This document shows, in pieces, positions 1 through 5,141 of a stretch of DNA of 5,141 nt. Made by a program: the position numbers and the translations under genes. Numbering within the stretch: position 1 is the first letter of the stretch; the number at the start of each line of letters is the position of its first letter. The notes below the pieces were generated by a model. That model had not been told where the DNA came from, did not search any database, and saw nothing but the letters and a program-made list of their open reading frames with translations. The stretch is from assembly GCA_003224075.1 (NCBI GenBank), contig QHYF01000353.1, forward strand, positions 1 through 5,141. Direction: 5' to 3'. The stretch is from Acidobacteriota bacterium (GTDB taxonomy: Bacteria > Acidobacteriota > Terriglobia > Acidiferrales > UBA7541).

Positions 1-1035
1 CAGTTTAGAGACGCTTGTGTTGTCGGCGGACTTAACCTCGAGCGATCGCGCCAGGGGAAACGCCGTGGGCACGCGCGTCAGCGGTTGCGTAATGGGGTGC
101 GCTTCGTATCGCAGGATGAAGGGAACCTCCGGCCCAAGGTTAAGGATTTGCCCCACGCCGCTGAGGTCGAGGACCAGGTCCTTGTCTACAGTCACGCCCC
201 AATCGGACAACAGCTCTAACAGGGCCTCATTTTCGGTAGGGGGTTCACCTCGTCCGAGCCGTAGCGTCGTATCCAGCAGGAAGAGTGCCCGGCCGCCACT
301 TTCAACATACGTCTTGATGGCGCTCACGATCGGGGCGGGATAGTCATTCTTCGGGCCAGCCACAACCAGCACCGTACAGTCCTTGGGCACTTCCACCACC
401 GGAGCTGAAGGCGCTTGTCCAATCGCCAGCGGCTTGCTCGCATCTGGTGCCGCGGGCCTCAAAGTTTCGGTGCGGACTTTGTAGTTGTCGCGCTCGAGCA
501 GTTGCTTCAGAAGAGAGTAGCCGCTCGCATCGGTTTCATCGATGGAATGCTCGCCCGCCGCGGACAGCATGCAGACGCTGCGCTCGCCGGATTTCAGGGA
601 ACGAATCAGTGCTCCAGTGATTTCTTCCTCGCTTGTGCTTTTTGCCCCCTCTCGTCGTGTGCCGCTGTCCACCAAAACGGTGGAATCGGAGCGGAAGCCT
701 GCGGCCTTGGCTACCTGGGGTTTTCGTTCCGGATCAATGTAATTGACGTGTAATTTGGGCGAAAGACCGGAATACCGGTCCAGAACGTCGCGGGCCCCGG
801 GAAATTCGTTTTGCGGACCGAAGTACGTGAGCTGAACGTCTTGTTTCAGCCCTTTCACCACCTTGATCGTCTGGTCCGAAAGGCTGAACTGCTTGTTGGC
901 CGTCGCGTCATAGGACTTGTCGTAGCGATTCGCCAATACGTTGATCGCCGACAAGACTGCGACGATAACAATGATATAAACTGCTGCGTAAGCGGTGTAC
1001 TGCGTCGGTCTTGCTTTCAGCCAACTAGCGGCCAC
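1..1035 (-). CDS. GldG-family ABC transporter auxiliary protein (partial, C-terminus beyond left edge)
   Basis: This open frame of 345 codons runs without a stop to the left edge, so the C-terminal part is missing. It starts at GTG 1035-1033, two bases after the upstream permease stop. A GGAGG at 1047-1043 lies 7 nt before it, which decides this start. Residues about 13-35 form one hydrophobic helix, an N-terminal anchor that would leave the rest outside the cytoplasm. Family-typical stretches follow: NKQFSLSDQT (47-56), YIDPERKP (99-106), an EEITGALIRSL segment (137-147), GEHSIDETDASGYSLLKQLL (161-180), and a TVLVVAGP to GGRALFLLD block (221-255). These match the GldG / ABC_transp_aux type found next to ABC-2 permeases. 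In Bacteroidota GldG works with GldA and GldF in gliding; elsewhere the role is not established. It is the third gene of the operon. Family membership is well supported; a link to motility here is not. Confidence 0.88.
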   Translation of the reverse strand, partial: MAASWLKARPTQYTAYAAVYIIVIVAVLSAINVLANRYDKSYDATANKQFSLSDQTIKVVKGLKQDVQLTYFGPQNEFPGARDVLDRYSGLSPKLHVNYIDPERKPQVAKAAGFRSDSTVLVDSGTRREGAKSTSEEEITGALIRSLKSGERSVCMLSAAGEHSIDETDASGYSLLKQLLERDNYKVRTETLRPAAPDASKPLAIGQAPSAPVVEVPKDCTVLVVAGPKNDYPAPIVSAIKTYVESGGRALFLLDTTLRLGRGEPPTENEALLELLSDWGVTVDKDLVLDLSGVGQILNLGPEVPFILRYEAHPITQPLTRVPTAFPLARSLEVKSADNTSVSKL

Positions 1036-1036
1036 G

Positions 1037-1804
1037 TTACGTCCTCCACCGCAGGGATTCCATCTGCCGCAAGGTCATGAACAATGCAAAGAATATGAAC
1101 GACACGTAGAAAACCACGTCTTTCAAATCGAGAATGCCTTTGCTGAAGTTCTCCATGTGCGTCACTATAGACAAATAATTGATCACCTTGGACGTCGTCG
1201 TCGTATCGAAGGCTGTGGACCAGCTCAGGATCCACAGCAGTAAGCTGACAAAAAAGGTGACGCCGCCGGCAACAATCTGATTGCTAGTCAACGCGGAAAT
1301 GAATGTGCCGATGGCCAGAAGGCACCCGCCTTGCAAGATCAGGCCGAGGTAGGCCACCAGGACCGGCTTCCAGTCTGGTTTGCCCCACGCAAACAGCAAG
1401 ATGACGCTCAATGCGGACATGCCCAGGACGCACAGATACAGGAACATAGCCCCCAGCCACTTGCCCAAAATGATGCTGAAATCTTGAATCGGCGAAGTCA
1501 AAAGCAGCTCGATCGTGCCGCTGCGCTTCTCCTCCGCAATCAAGCGCATCGTAATCATGGGAATGAGAAACAACGCCACGGTTCCCGCGAAACCCAGCAC
1601 CGGGCGGATGACCTGCTCGTTAACGTTCATCGGCTGTAGTCCGCCCATCATTTGGGACCGGAAGGCGAAATTGTAGAAGTCGCGCGTCGCCATGTAAAAA
1701 ACGAAGCCAAAGATGAGTGCGAACAAGGCCATTACGGCATACGCAATCGGAGAAGCGAAATAGCTGCGCAATTCTTTCCGACAAATGACCCAGACGTTTC
1801 TCAT
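1037..1804 (-). CDS. ABC-2 type transporter permease, GldF-like
   Basis: This 255-residue membrane protein is the likely transmembrane subunit of the ABC complex encoded here. The N-terminus has the amphipathic 'CRKELRSYFASPI' element (8-20) typical of ABC-2 permeases. About six hydrophobic helices follow, near residues 20-38, 68-87, 113-138, 148-172, 176-198 and 230-246. Between helices 2 and 3 lies the hallmark RLIAEEKRSGTIELLLTSPI (88-107 region), the cytoplasmic coupling element that contacts the ATPase. The length is normal for the GldF/NosY-like group. The ATG overlaps the ATPase stop as ATGA (1804-1801), and GGGAG at 1816-1812 sits 7 nt upstream, so translation is probably coupled. The gene ends two bases before the GldG-like start. 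The substrate cannot be read from sequence; lipids, polysaccharides or an envelope assembly role are all possible. Confidence 0.93.
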   Translation of the reverse strand: MRNVWVICRKELRSYFASPIAYAVMALFALIFGFVFYMATRDFYNFAFRSQMMGGLQPMNVNEQVIRPVLGFAGTVALFLIPMITMRLIAEEKRSGTIELLLTSPIQDFSIILGKWLGAMFLYLCVLGMSALSVILLFAWGKPDWKPVLVAYLGLILQGGCLLAIGTFISALTSNQIVAGGVTFFVSLLLWILSWSTAFDTTTTSKVINYLSIVTHMENFSKGILDLKDVVFYVSFIFFALFMTLRQMESLRWRT

Positions 1805-2793
1805 TTGGCGTCTCCCGCAGCAGCCGCTTTTTGCGCCGGCTCGCCGGATTGATCTGTCGTGAGCTTCAGGAAAATCTCTTCTAAGCTCACGGAGGCGGGC
1901 CGCAGTTCGTTCAAATCCCAGCCAGCCTGCACGACTGCGCGTGCCAAATCTCCACGAATAAACTGGTCTTTGCAGCTCTCCACCTCAAACACACTGCGGT
2001 TCTCCCGCCTCTCTTTGAACACGACTCGGCTTACTCCACTCACTTGCTCCAATTTTTGTTGCGCCTTGGTCGCATCAAGATCGCCATTCCTTCCCGCCAC
2101 TTCCACAAGCATGGACTCCACTCCGCGCGCCCGGCTTTGCAAATTACTAACAGAATCGGTGGCCACAAGTTTGCCCTTGTTGATGATGATGACCTTTTCG
2201 CAGGTCTGTTCGACTTCCGGCAGGATGTGCGTGCTCAGAATGATGGTGTGGTTGCCGGCGAGACTCCTGATGAGTTCACGCGTCTCGTTGATCTGCTTGG
2301 GGTCGAGCCCTGCGGTCGGCTCGTCCAGAATCAGCACCTCCGGATTGTGAATAATCGCCTGCGCCAAGCCAACGCGCTGGCGATAGCCCTTGGAAAGCTT
2401 TCCGAGAAGCTTGTTTTTCACATCCGTGATGGCGCAACGTTCGCAAACCGAATCAATGCGCTGCCGCAGCTCCGACCCGGAAAGGCCTTTCAATTTGCCC
2501 ACAAAAGTCAGGTATTCGACCGTCCGCATTTCCGGATAAAGCGGAGGTGTCTCTGGAAGGTAGCCGATGCGTTTCTTGACCTCGAGTGGCTGTTCGAGAA
2601 CATCGAAACCCGCAACGGTCGCTGTGCCCGAGGTCGGCGGAAGGAAGCAGGTCAGCATCCTCATGGTTGTTGTTTTGCCCGCTCCGTTCGGTCCGAGAAA
2701 GCCGGCGATCTGGCCTTTTTCGACCTCGAACGAAATGTGGTCGACGGCGGTATTCCGCGCGTATCTCTTTGTAAGTTCCTTGACGCTGATCAT
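1801..2793 (-). CDS. ABC transporter ATP-binding protein, GldA/ABC-2 type
   Basis: This 330-residue cytoplasmic ATPase would power the permease encoded just downstream. All nucleotide-binding motifs are intact: Walker A GPNGAGKTT (34-42), signature LSKGYRQR (133-140), Walker B VLILDEPTAGLD (153-164) with catalytic E158, D-loop in GLD, and H-loop H189. The Q-loop position reads GYLPE (77-81), with Glu where many ABC ATPases have Gln; this occurs often in the GldA/NatA-like group, so I do not treat it as a defect. After about residue 215 comes a C-terminal regulatory domain of roughly 110 residues, as in other ABC-2 drug or lipid exporters. The ATG at 2793 fits the family N-terminus (MISVKELTKRY). 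The ribosome site is weak (AAGAAG about 9 nt upstream). It is first in a three-gene minus-strand operon. Substrate unknown. Confidence 0.95.
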   Translation of the reverse strand: MISVKELTKRYARNTAVDHISFEVEKGQIAGFLGPNGAGKTTTMRMLTCFLPPTSGTATVAGFDVLEQPLEVKKRIGYLPETPPLYPEMRTVEYLTFVGKLKGLSGSELRQRIDSVCERCAITDVKNKLLGKLSKGYRQRVGLAQAIIHNPEVLILDEPTAGLDPKQINETRELIRSLAGNHTIILSTHILPEVEQTCEKVIIINKGKLVATDSVSNLQSRARGVESMLVEVAGRNGDLDATKAQQKLEQVSGVSRVVFKERRENRSVFEVESCKDQFIRGDLARAVVQAGWDLNELRPASVSLEEIFLKLTTDQSGEPAQKAAAAGDAK

Positions 2794-2856
2794 AAGATTT
2801 GTCTTCTTGGTAGTAAGATGCCCGGTTTGAATGTGCCTCAGGTTGCCGGAATTATA

Positions 2857-2871
2857 TTCGAACGATTCGAA
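2857..2871. repeat. Duplicated TTCGAA palindrome, possible operator
   Basis: TTCGAA occurs at 2857-2862 and again at 2866-2871, separated by CGA. Each copy is a palindrome and the pair forms a larger dyad. It lies between the candidate ABC promoter and the ATPase gene, just upstream on the minus strand of a perfect TATAAT (2856-2851). An 8-bp direct repeat AATTATAT flanks it (2850-2857 and 2877-2884). The placement would suit a regulator site, but this is inference. Confidence 0.3.
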
Positions 2872-2882
2872 AGCGAAATTAT

Positions 2883-2912
2883 ATCCTAAAAATCCGAGAA
2901 GCCTCCTGTCAA
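2883..2912 (-). promoter_or_regulatory. Candidate sigma-70 promoter of the ABC operon
   Basis: On the minus strand TTGACA (2912-2907, perfect -35) is followed after 18 bp by TAGGAT (2888-2883, 4 of 6 matches to TATAAT). Transcription would begin near 2876, giving an untranslated leader of about 80 nt before the ATPase ATG at 2793. A perfect TATAAT occurs twice nearby on the same strand (2883-2878 and 2856-2851) but neither has a -35 box at good spacing. Assignment is by eye only. Confidence 0.45.
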
Positions 2913-2932
2913 CCTCTCAACTAAATCTTTTG

Positions 2933-2960
2933 TCCGGCTCTTCCAAAAGCGGAAGCCGGA
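2933..2960. repeat. Imperfect inverted repeat in the divergent intergenic region
   Basis: TCCGGC at the left pairs with GCCGGA at the right. The arms continue as TTCC/GGAA around an AAAAGC loop, with a two-base bulge in the left arm, for about 10 paired bases. No T-run follows on either strand, so it does not look like an intrinsic terminator. A separate 10-bp palindrome GTGCGCGCAC lies at 2984-2993. Both could bind a regulator or be incidental. Confidence 0.3.
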
Positions 2961-3026
2961 AACTGGAAATCCACCGAGTTCCTGTGCGCGCACGACACAA
3001 CGTTTACCTGCATTTCGCGACTGTAC

Positions 3027-3035
3027 TGTTACAAT
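3027..3035 (+). promoter_or_regulatory. Candidate extended -10 promoter for the CNNM gene
   Basis: TGTTACAAT fits an extended -10 (TGn followed by TACAAT, 5 of 6 matches). The -35 is poor: TTTACC at 3003-3008 lies 21 bp away, though extended -10 promoters can tolerate that. The predicted start near 3042 leaves only about 18 nt before ATG 3060. The nearest Shine-Dalgarno-like sequence, GGGAG at 3042-3046, is 13 nt from the ATG, longer than ideal. Confidence 0.3.
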
Positions 3036-3059
3036 GCCGCTGGGAGTAGAAACGCATTC

Positions 3060-4456
3060 ATGTTCGCGGTACGCCTGATCGGGGTTCTGGCGCTGGTGGC
3101 GCTGAATGGCTTCTTTGCGGCGACGGAATTCTCACTGGTGGCCGTGCGATTGTCACGGATACGGCAGTTAGTCGCAAAGGGGAATGCACGAGCGCGGATT
3201 GTCGAGGTCCTGCTGGGCGACTTGCACCGCGTGGTTTCGGGCGTGCAGCTTGGCATTACGCTCACAAGCCTGGCCATCGGCGCACTCGGCGAAGCCACGC
3301 TGGCGAAGGTCTTTCAGGCCATCTGGCCGGGCACTCCGGGCTCTTCGCCCAAGCCCTCGCACTGGCTTGCGCGTTCGCCCTCCTCTGCGCCCTGCACGTG
3401 GTGATCGGAGAGCTGGTTCCCAAGACGGTGAGCCTCGCGCGAGCCGAGCGTGTCGCACTGCTGGTCGCACGGCCCTTCCTTTGGTTCCTGAACACCTTTC
3501 ATTGGGCCATCAATCTTCTTGATGGAGTATCAGGGGCAATTGTGAAAGCGCTGGGAGTTTCCGCGCCACAAGTGCACGGCGTTGCGCATTCGACGGAAGA
3601 GCTCCAGATCCAAATCCGACAGGCGCGCGAGCGCGGATTGCTCGCCCCTGGCGAAGAGAAATTTATTTTGAGCGCCATGGAGCTTGCGCAGATTCAGGTG
3701 CGGGAGATTATGGTGCCGCGGCCGGATATGCATACGCTTCCCGTGGAATCCAATTTAGACGAGGTGATGCGCGCTTTTGCAACGACGCAACGCTCGCGCA
3801 TTCCCGTTTACCGGGGCAGCCAGGACCAAATTCTCGGCTTTGTACATATTAAGGACATGATATGGATTCTTCTCGATCGGGAACGTCGCCTGGCAGAAAA
3901 TCAAACGCCACCTCCTTTCGATTTGCGACGCGTCTTTCGCGAAGTCCTCATCGTGCCGGAGACGAAACCGGCAAGCGAGTTGCTGGCTGAATTCCGGGCA
4001 CATCGTGCCGGTATGGCGGTGGTGGTCGATGAGTTTGGTAGCATTCTCGGTTTGGTGACCATGGAAGACATTCTCGAGCAGATGGTCGGCGAAATACACG
4101 ACGAATTCGACGTTGTCGAGGGGCCGCTCACATTGGCAGACGGCGCGCTTATTTTTGATGCGGCCTTGAACGTAAGGGACCTGGACGCGCAGTACGGCAT
4201 CACCCTGCCGGAAGACCCGGCCTATGCCACCGTCGGCGGCTTCGTTCTCGATCAATTGGGATTCATTCCGAAGGGAGGGGAAAGCTTCGAGTACAACAAT
4301 TTCCGCTTCTCAGTGGTGGAAATGGATGGCAAGCGCGTCGCGCGCGTAAAGATTCAGCGCGTGCGCTCGCCGGAGCCGGACGGCAATCCCGCAAACGCCG
4401 CCGATGCTATGCTCCAACTGGCCAAAGGTCCGAAATCTCCAGCCGGGGATTCTTAA
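3060..4456 (+). pseudogene. CNNM / CorC-HlyC family membrane protein with CBS domains, split by a one-base frameshift
   Basis: The gene is read in two frames: ATG 3060 to TGA 3402-3404, then a second frame with GTG 3398 as its first possible start, ending at TAA 4454-4456. Homology passes from the first to the second near 3329-3335. Adding one G to the run at 3329-3331 gives a continuous 465-residue protein, the usual length. In that numbering a DUF21/CNNM membrane domain covers about 1-195 (LNGFFAATEFSLVAVR, later GELVPK). A CBS pair covers about 216-345, with IMVPRPD at its start and VVDEFGSILGLVTMEDILEQ near the end. A CorC_HlyC domain covers about 357-435. Such proteins are linked to magnesium or cobalt efflux, although many are labelled hemolysin on weak grounds. 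The downstream frame stays open and well conserved for 350 codons, so the break is recent or a sequencing error. Confidence 0.88.
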
Positions 4457-4602
4457 GGCAGTTGGGCCACAGGCACAAGACGAATTGGGCGTGCCGTACC
4501 CTTCGGTTTTAAACGCTTTTTTTCGTTCCGGATGGTCTTGCGGAGGGCGCGGGTTTTGAATCCTCTTGGCTGGCTGTAGGAATTCACACGCAATATGGCC
4601 AT
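4453..4602 (-). CDS. Possible small basic protein, 49 residues, unrecognised
   Basis: An ATG at 4602 opens a 49-codon minus-strand frame ending in TAA at 4455-4453. Its stop shares two bases with the stop of the convergent CNNM gene. The product would have 14 Arg/Lys and only one Glu, with a dense basic core (RALRKTIRNEKKRLKPKG, about 18-35) and a short neutral tail (LVPVAQLP). That composition suits a nucleic-acid-binding or ribosome-associated peptide, but I recognise no family. A GAGG at 4608-4605 is only 2 nt from the ATG, too close for a good ribosome site; a TTG at codon 4 would be spaced better. The first five or six codons overlap the permease relic read on the other strand, so the true 5' end may have been replaced. 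It could also be a chance frame. Confidence 0.3.
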   Translation of the reverse strand: MAILRVNSYSQPRGFKTRALRKTIRNEKKRLKPKGTARPIRLVPVAQLP

Positions 4603-4800
4603 TACCTCTGGCAACTCGCGCGCGGTGATTTCGGCCAGTCGTTCAAATTCCAGGCGCCTGTGTGCCGCGTGATCTTCGAACGCTATCCCGCCACGCTGCA
4701 GCTCGCGTTTCTCGCGCTAGTCGTCTGCGCCGCCATCGCTATTCCTTCAGGAATGCTCGCCGCCTATCGCCGCGACAAGACGCCCGACCGCGCTGTCGGA
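4585..4800 (+). pseudogene. Internal relic of a DppB-type peptide/nickel ABC transporter permease
   Basis: This frame encodes about 72 residues of a binding-protein-dependent permease of the DppB/OppB type: a QYGHYLWQLARGDFGQSF segment, then ERYPATLQLAFLALVVCAAI and IPSGMLAAYRRDK. This matches the region of the family that precedes and includes the second transmembrane helix. The usual N-terminal helix and the 'GLD' lead-in are absent upstream, where the frame turns into unrelated sequence. Downstream the match stops at about 4800 and the frame hits TGA at 4819-4821. The remaining two thirds of the protein, with the EAA loop, is missing. There is no start codon or ribosome site in a sensible place. 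I read it as a decayed fragment left by deletion or recombination; no partner dpp/opp genes are visible here. Confidence 0.75.
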
Positions 4801-4825
4801 GGGTGTGCTCGTTCAGAATGATTGG

Positions 4826-4845
4826 TGACACTCGGTTGAGTGTCA
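4826..4845. repeat. Perfect 8-bp inverted repeat with 4-nt loop
   Basis: TGACACTC and GAGTGTCA pair perfectly around a GGTT loop, 53 nt before the ampG-like start. No T-run follows on either strand, so a classical intrinsic terminator is unlikely. The heptamer GTTGAGT, part of the loop and right arm (4835-4841), recurs at 4862-4868. It may be a regulator site, an RNA hairpin in a leader, or a scar at the edge of the permease relic. Confidence 0.5.
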
Positions 4846-4897
4846 GGATGGACAACAGAGAGTTGAGTCTGGTGAGGCTCCGGTAGACAATGAAGGC

Positions 4898-5141
4898 GTG
4901 AGTCCGCACAAGCACCGGCTCGCCGATTACCTGCGACCCAAAACGCTGGCGATGTTGTTGCTCGGGTTTTCTTCAGGCCTTCCCTTTTATCTGGTCGGCA
5001 ATACGTTCGGCTACTGGCTGCGCGATGAACACACCTCCCTGACGGCGATCGGGTTTCTTTCCTGGGTGGGCATTGCATATTCGCTGAAGTTTCTGTGGGC
5101 GCCCTTGATGGATCGCGTCGACTTGCCGTTGTTTAAACGGC
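4898..5141 (+). CDS. ampG: AmpG-family muropeptide MFS transporter (partial, C-terminus beyond right edge)
   Basis: The first 81 codons are present; the frame is open to the right edge. AmpG is an inner-membrane major facilitator permease that imports anhydro-muropeptides for peptidoglycan recycling, and in some bacteria this influences beta-lactamase induction. The sequence carries the family's N-terminal pattern: LRPKTLAMLLLGFSSGLPF (12-30), NTFGYWLRDEHTSLTAIGFL (about 34-53) and WVGIAYSLKFLWAPLMDRVD, the last matching the helix 2 to loop 2-3 region. Full-length members have about 420-550 residues, so most is missing. The start is set as GTG 4898 because family members usually have 10-15 residues before the RPKT motif and no in-frame ATG lies upstream; the next Met is residue 19, inside the first helix. 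No good ribosome site precedes it. TTGAGT (4863-4868) and GACAAT (4886-4891), 17 bp apart, form a weak promoter candidate. Confidence 0.85.
   Translation, partial: MSPHKHRLADYLRPKTLAMLLLGFSSGLPFYLVGNTFGYWLRDEHTSLTAIGFLSWVGIAYSLKFLWAPLMDRVDLPLFKR

Noticed and set aside
77..81. Missing Q-loop glutamine in the ABC ATPase (residue numbers 77-81, not nucleotide positions)
   Set aside because: GYLPE is a common variant in GldA/NatA-like ATPases and all other catalytic motifs are intact, so it is not evidence of inactivity.
2044..2889. Long plus-strand open frame of 281 codons
   Set aside because: It lies antisense to the ABC ATPase, whose Walker and signature motifs are unambiguous; the product has no recognisable domain.
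2831..3049. 72-codon plus-strand frame in the divergent intergenic region
   Set aside because: No ribosome site, low-complexity Ser/Lys-rich product, and it overlaps the promoter-like boxes of both neighbours; best read as non-coding.
3321..3404. Programmed -1 ribosomal frameshift in the CNNM gene
   Set aside because: No slippery heptamer in the correct phase was found in the overlap, and the family is not known to use recoding; a lost G is simpler.
3755..4255. Minus-strand open frame of 166 codons
   Set aside because: Antisense to the conserved CBS and CorC_HlyC domains; product shows no domain pattern.
4505..4523. Possible intrinsic terminator after the CNNM gene (seven Ts at 4517-4523)
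   Set aside because: Only a 3-bp stem can be formed just upstream, too weak to call a rho-independent terminator.
4662..5078. Arg-rich frames on both strands (4662-4886 plus, 4764-5078 minus)
   Set aside because: They are out-of-frame readings of the DppB-type relic and of the ampG-like gene.

Overview
The window looks like a chromosomal segment of a moderately GC-rich Gram-negative-type bacterium. Protein style and gene combination suggest an Acidobacteriota member: a GldA/F/G-like ABC module, a CNNM/CorC-type 'hemolysin' family protein and an AmpG-type transporter whose sequence reads like acidobacterial homologues. That assignment is inference from memory of these families, not a database result.

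Positions 1-2793, minus strand: three tightly packed genes read right to left. They encode an ABC-2 type ATPase, a six-helix ABC-2 permease (ATGA overlap with the ATPase gene) and a membrane-anchored GldG-family auxiliary protein. The last begins at a GTG two bases after the permease stop and runs off the left edge. Together they would form one envelope ABC complex of unknown substrate. A candidate promoter with a perfect TTGACA box lies upstream, around 2883-2912.

Positions 2794-3059: a divergent intergenic region with promoter-like boxes on both strands, a repeated TTCGAA palindrome and two other dyads.

Positions 3060-4456, plus strand: a CNNM (DUF21)-CBS-CBS-CorC_HlyC membrane protein gene, complete in content but split by a single missing base, probably in the G run at 3329-3331. 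It is either a true pseudogene or a sequence error. Restoring one G gives a normal 465-residue protein.

Positions 4457-4897: a patchwork. It holds a small, very basic 49-codon reading frame on the minus strand, convergent with the CNNM gene and sharing stop-codon bases with it. Next comes an internal relic of about 70 residues of a DppB-type peptide ABC permease with both ends missing, and then a short leader with a perfect 8-bp hairpin. This looks like a site of past rearrangement or decay.

Positions 4898-5141, plus strand: the first 81 codons of an AmpG-family MFS transporter (muropeptide uptake for cell-wall recycling), running off the right edge.

I see no tRNA, rRNA, CRISPR array or complete mobile element. 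No convincing new multi-gene system is visible; the least explained parts are the small basic frame and the decayed junction at 4457-4897.
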